Shown here: positions 39,313 to 39,708 of the stretch, one piece after another | How positions within the stretch are numbered: position 1 is the stretch's first letter | Layout of the letters: each line of letters begins with the position of its first letter | From: Candidatus Zambryskibacteria bacterium RIFCSPHIGHO2_02_FULL_43_14 | GTDB taxonomy: Bacteria > Patescibacteriota > Minisyncoccia > Phycocordibacterales > Zambryskibacteraceae | DNA length: 39,708 bases | Direction of reading: 5' to 3' | Assembly: GCA_001825315.1 (NCBI GenBank) | Contig: MHVR01000004.1 | Coordinates: 12,469-52,176, forward strand | Program-made: the position numbers and the translations under genes | The notes under the pieces: model-generated | The model's input: only the letters and a program-made list of their open reading frames with translations | What the model was told of the DNA's origin: nothing | The model's database searches: none

Positions 39313-39708
39313 ACAATTTTTTGAATTTTTTATAATCGTCTTCGATCAAACTCAGTTTGATTAGCCGAGAGCGGATACCGCCCGGCTGGCGGCCGAATTT
39401 TACGGCGAGACTTCTGATTGACTCTCCTTTATTAAAACATTCGGCCAATTCTTTCTCTTCACCTTCTCTCCACCGACCGTAAGCGTTGGTGTGCTTCTCT
39501 CGCAATTTTGCCAAGCGACTCCCCTTTTCCAACACCTGACCGATTGAAACAGGTTCCGATTCTGCCTTCTCCGGAAACTTGCCACCGGAGGCGCGGATGA
39601 AATTGTTGTGCATCTTCGCGAGCTCGTCTGGAGCGATTTCCTGAAATTTTTCCATCGCCACCCGCGAGGCATCCCGAAATTCCGAATCTTTTTCAAACAC
39701 GTCCGGAT
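39311..39708 (-). CDS. C-terminal part of a larger protein, possibly a helicase (partial)
   Basis: The frame is open to the right edge, so the GTG at 39700 in the track is probably internal. The last ~55 residues (AYGRWREGEEKELAECFNKGESIRSLAVKFGRQPGGIRSRLIKL) form a helix-turn-helix-like module. It is found at the C-terminus of several superfamily 1 helicases and other DNA-acting proteins (the pattern W..EE...L......S...LA..F.R...GI.SRL). The region before it (FEKDSEFRDASRVAMEKF) would fit a PIF1-like tail, but no catalytic motif is visible here. The identity is inference. Confidence 0.5.
   Translation of the reverse strand, partial: PDVFEKDSEFRDASRVAMEKFQEIAPDELAKMHNNFIRASGGKFPEKAESEPVSIGQVLEKGSRLAKLREKHTNAYGRWREGEEKELAECFNKGESIRSLAVKFGRQPGGIRSRLIKLSLIEDDYKKFKKL

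Noticed and set aside
1-39708. CRISPR arrays, transposases, prophage genes, rRNA genes
   Set aside because: No regularly spaced repeats, no transposase or phage motifs and no rRNA signature were found on either strand.

Overview
The window looks like part of a Candidate Phyla Radiation (Patescibacteria) genome, most likely Parcubacteria. This is inference from gene content: a compact genome with many 4-nt ATGA overlaps, a 102-aa L9 lacking its C-terminal domain, an archaeal-type AspRS, class II ribonucleotide reductase paired with a PduO adenosyltransferase, a monoderm-style peptidoglycan gene set, many small Cys-rich or membrane proteins without close relatives, and almost no Shine-Dalgarno (SD) sequences. 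TGA is used as a stop, so the Gracilibacteria/Absconditabacteria code 25 is excluded.

Layout. 1-1289: 5' part of a large minus-strand gene resembling the N-terminal half of a CPR conjugation/type IV secretion ATPase. 1290-2111: a GIY-YIG nuclease remnant, tRNA-Glu(CTC), and an unidentified ~180-nt structured RNA with its own promoter and terminator. 2112-9334: a copper operon on the minus strand. CsoR and its 20-bp palindromic operator head it, followed by CopA, a Cys/His membrane protein, DUF1573, CcdA, a small CC-tailed membrane protein, an uncharacterised CCGN...DCNHG protein, an HMA-TauE fusion and a cupredoxin. 9344-12188: nrdJ and pduO (B12-dependent deoxynucleotide synthesis). 12322-14464: yqeY with a small SD-led gene, divergent from rmuC-rplU. 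14466-17975: recR, dnaB, cysS on the minus strand. 18004-23692: ctpA, truncated rplI, then a membrane Ada-like protein and a MacAB/Lol-type exporter on the plus strand, with rpmA in between on the minus strand. 23744-24600: a lytic transglycosylase-like gene with a structured leader and a 50-aa Cys-rich gene. 24680-26580: murF and pyrE, convergent. 26645-36594: a long minus-strand run scpA-scpB-dacA-asnB-mraY-ftsW-murG-gltX-M23 peptidase plus two tiny membrane proteins. 36709-39708: aspS, trpS, an ArsR regulator and the C-terminus of a possible helicase.

Two global signals stand out. First, at least a dozen genes have a -10 hexamer ending 6-9 nt before the start codon, including GTG starts, with no SD: the layout expected for leaderless mRNAs. 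Only three genes (pyrE and two orphan small genes) have strong GGAGG sequences, and they come with ordinary -35/-10 spacing or leaders and strong terminators. Second, several essential genes are trimmed to a minimum (GluRS without its anticodon-binding domain, L9 without its C-domain, AspRS starting inside its OB fold). The copper cluster is the best candidate for an incompletely described system: its regulator and pump are recognisable, but at least three members have no assigned function.
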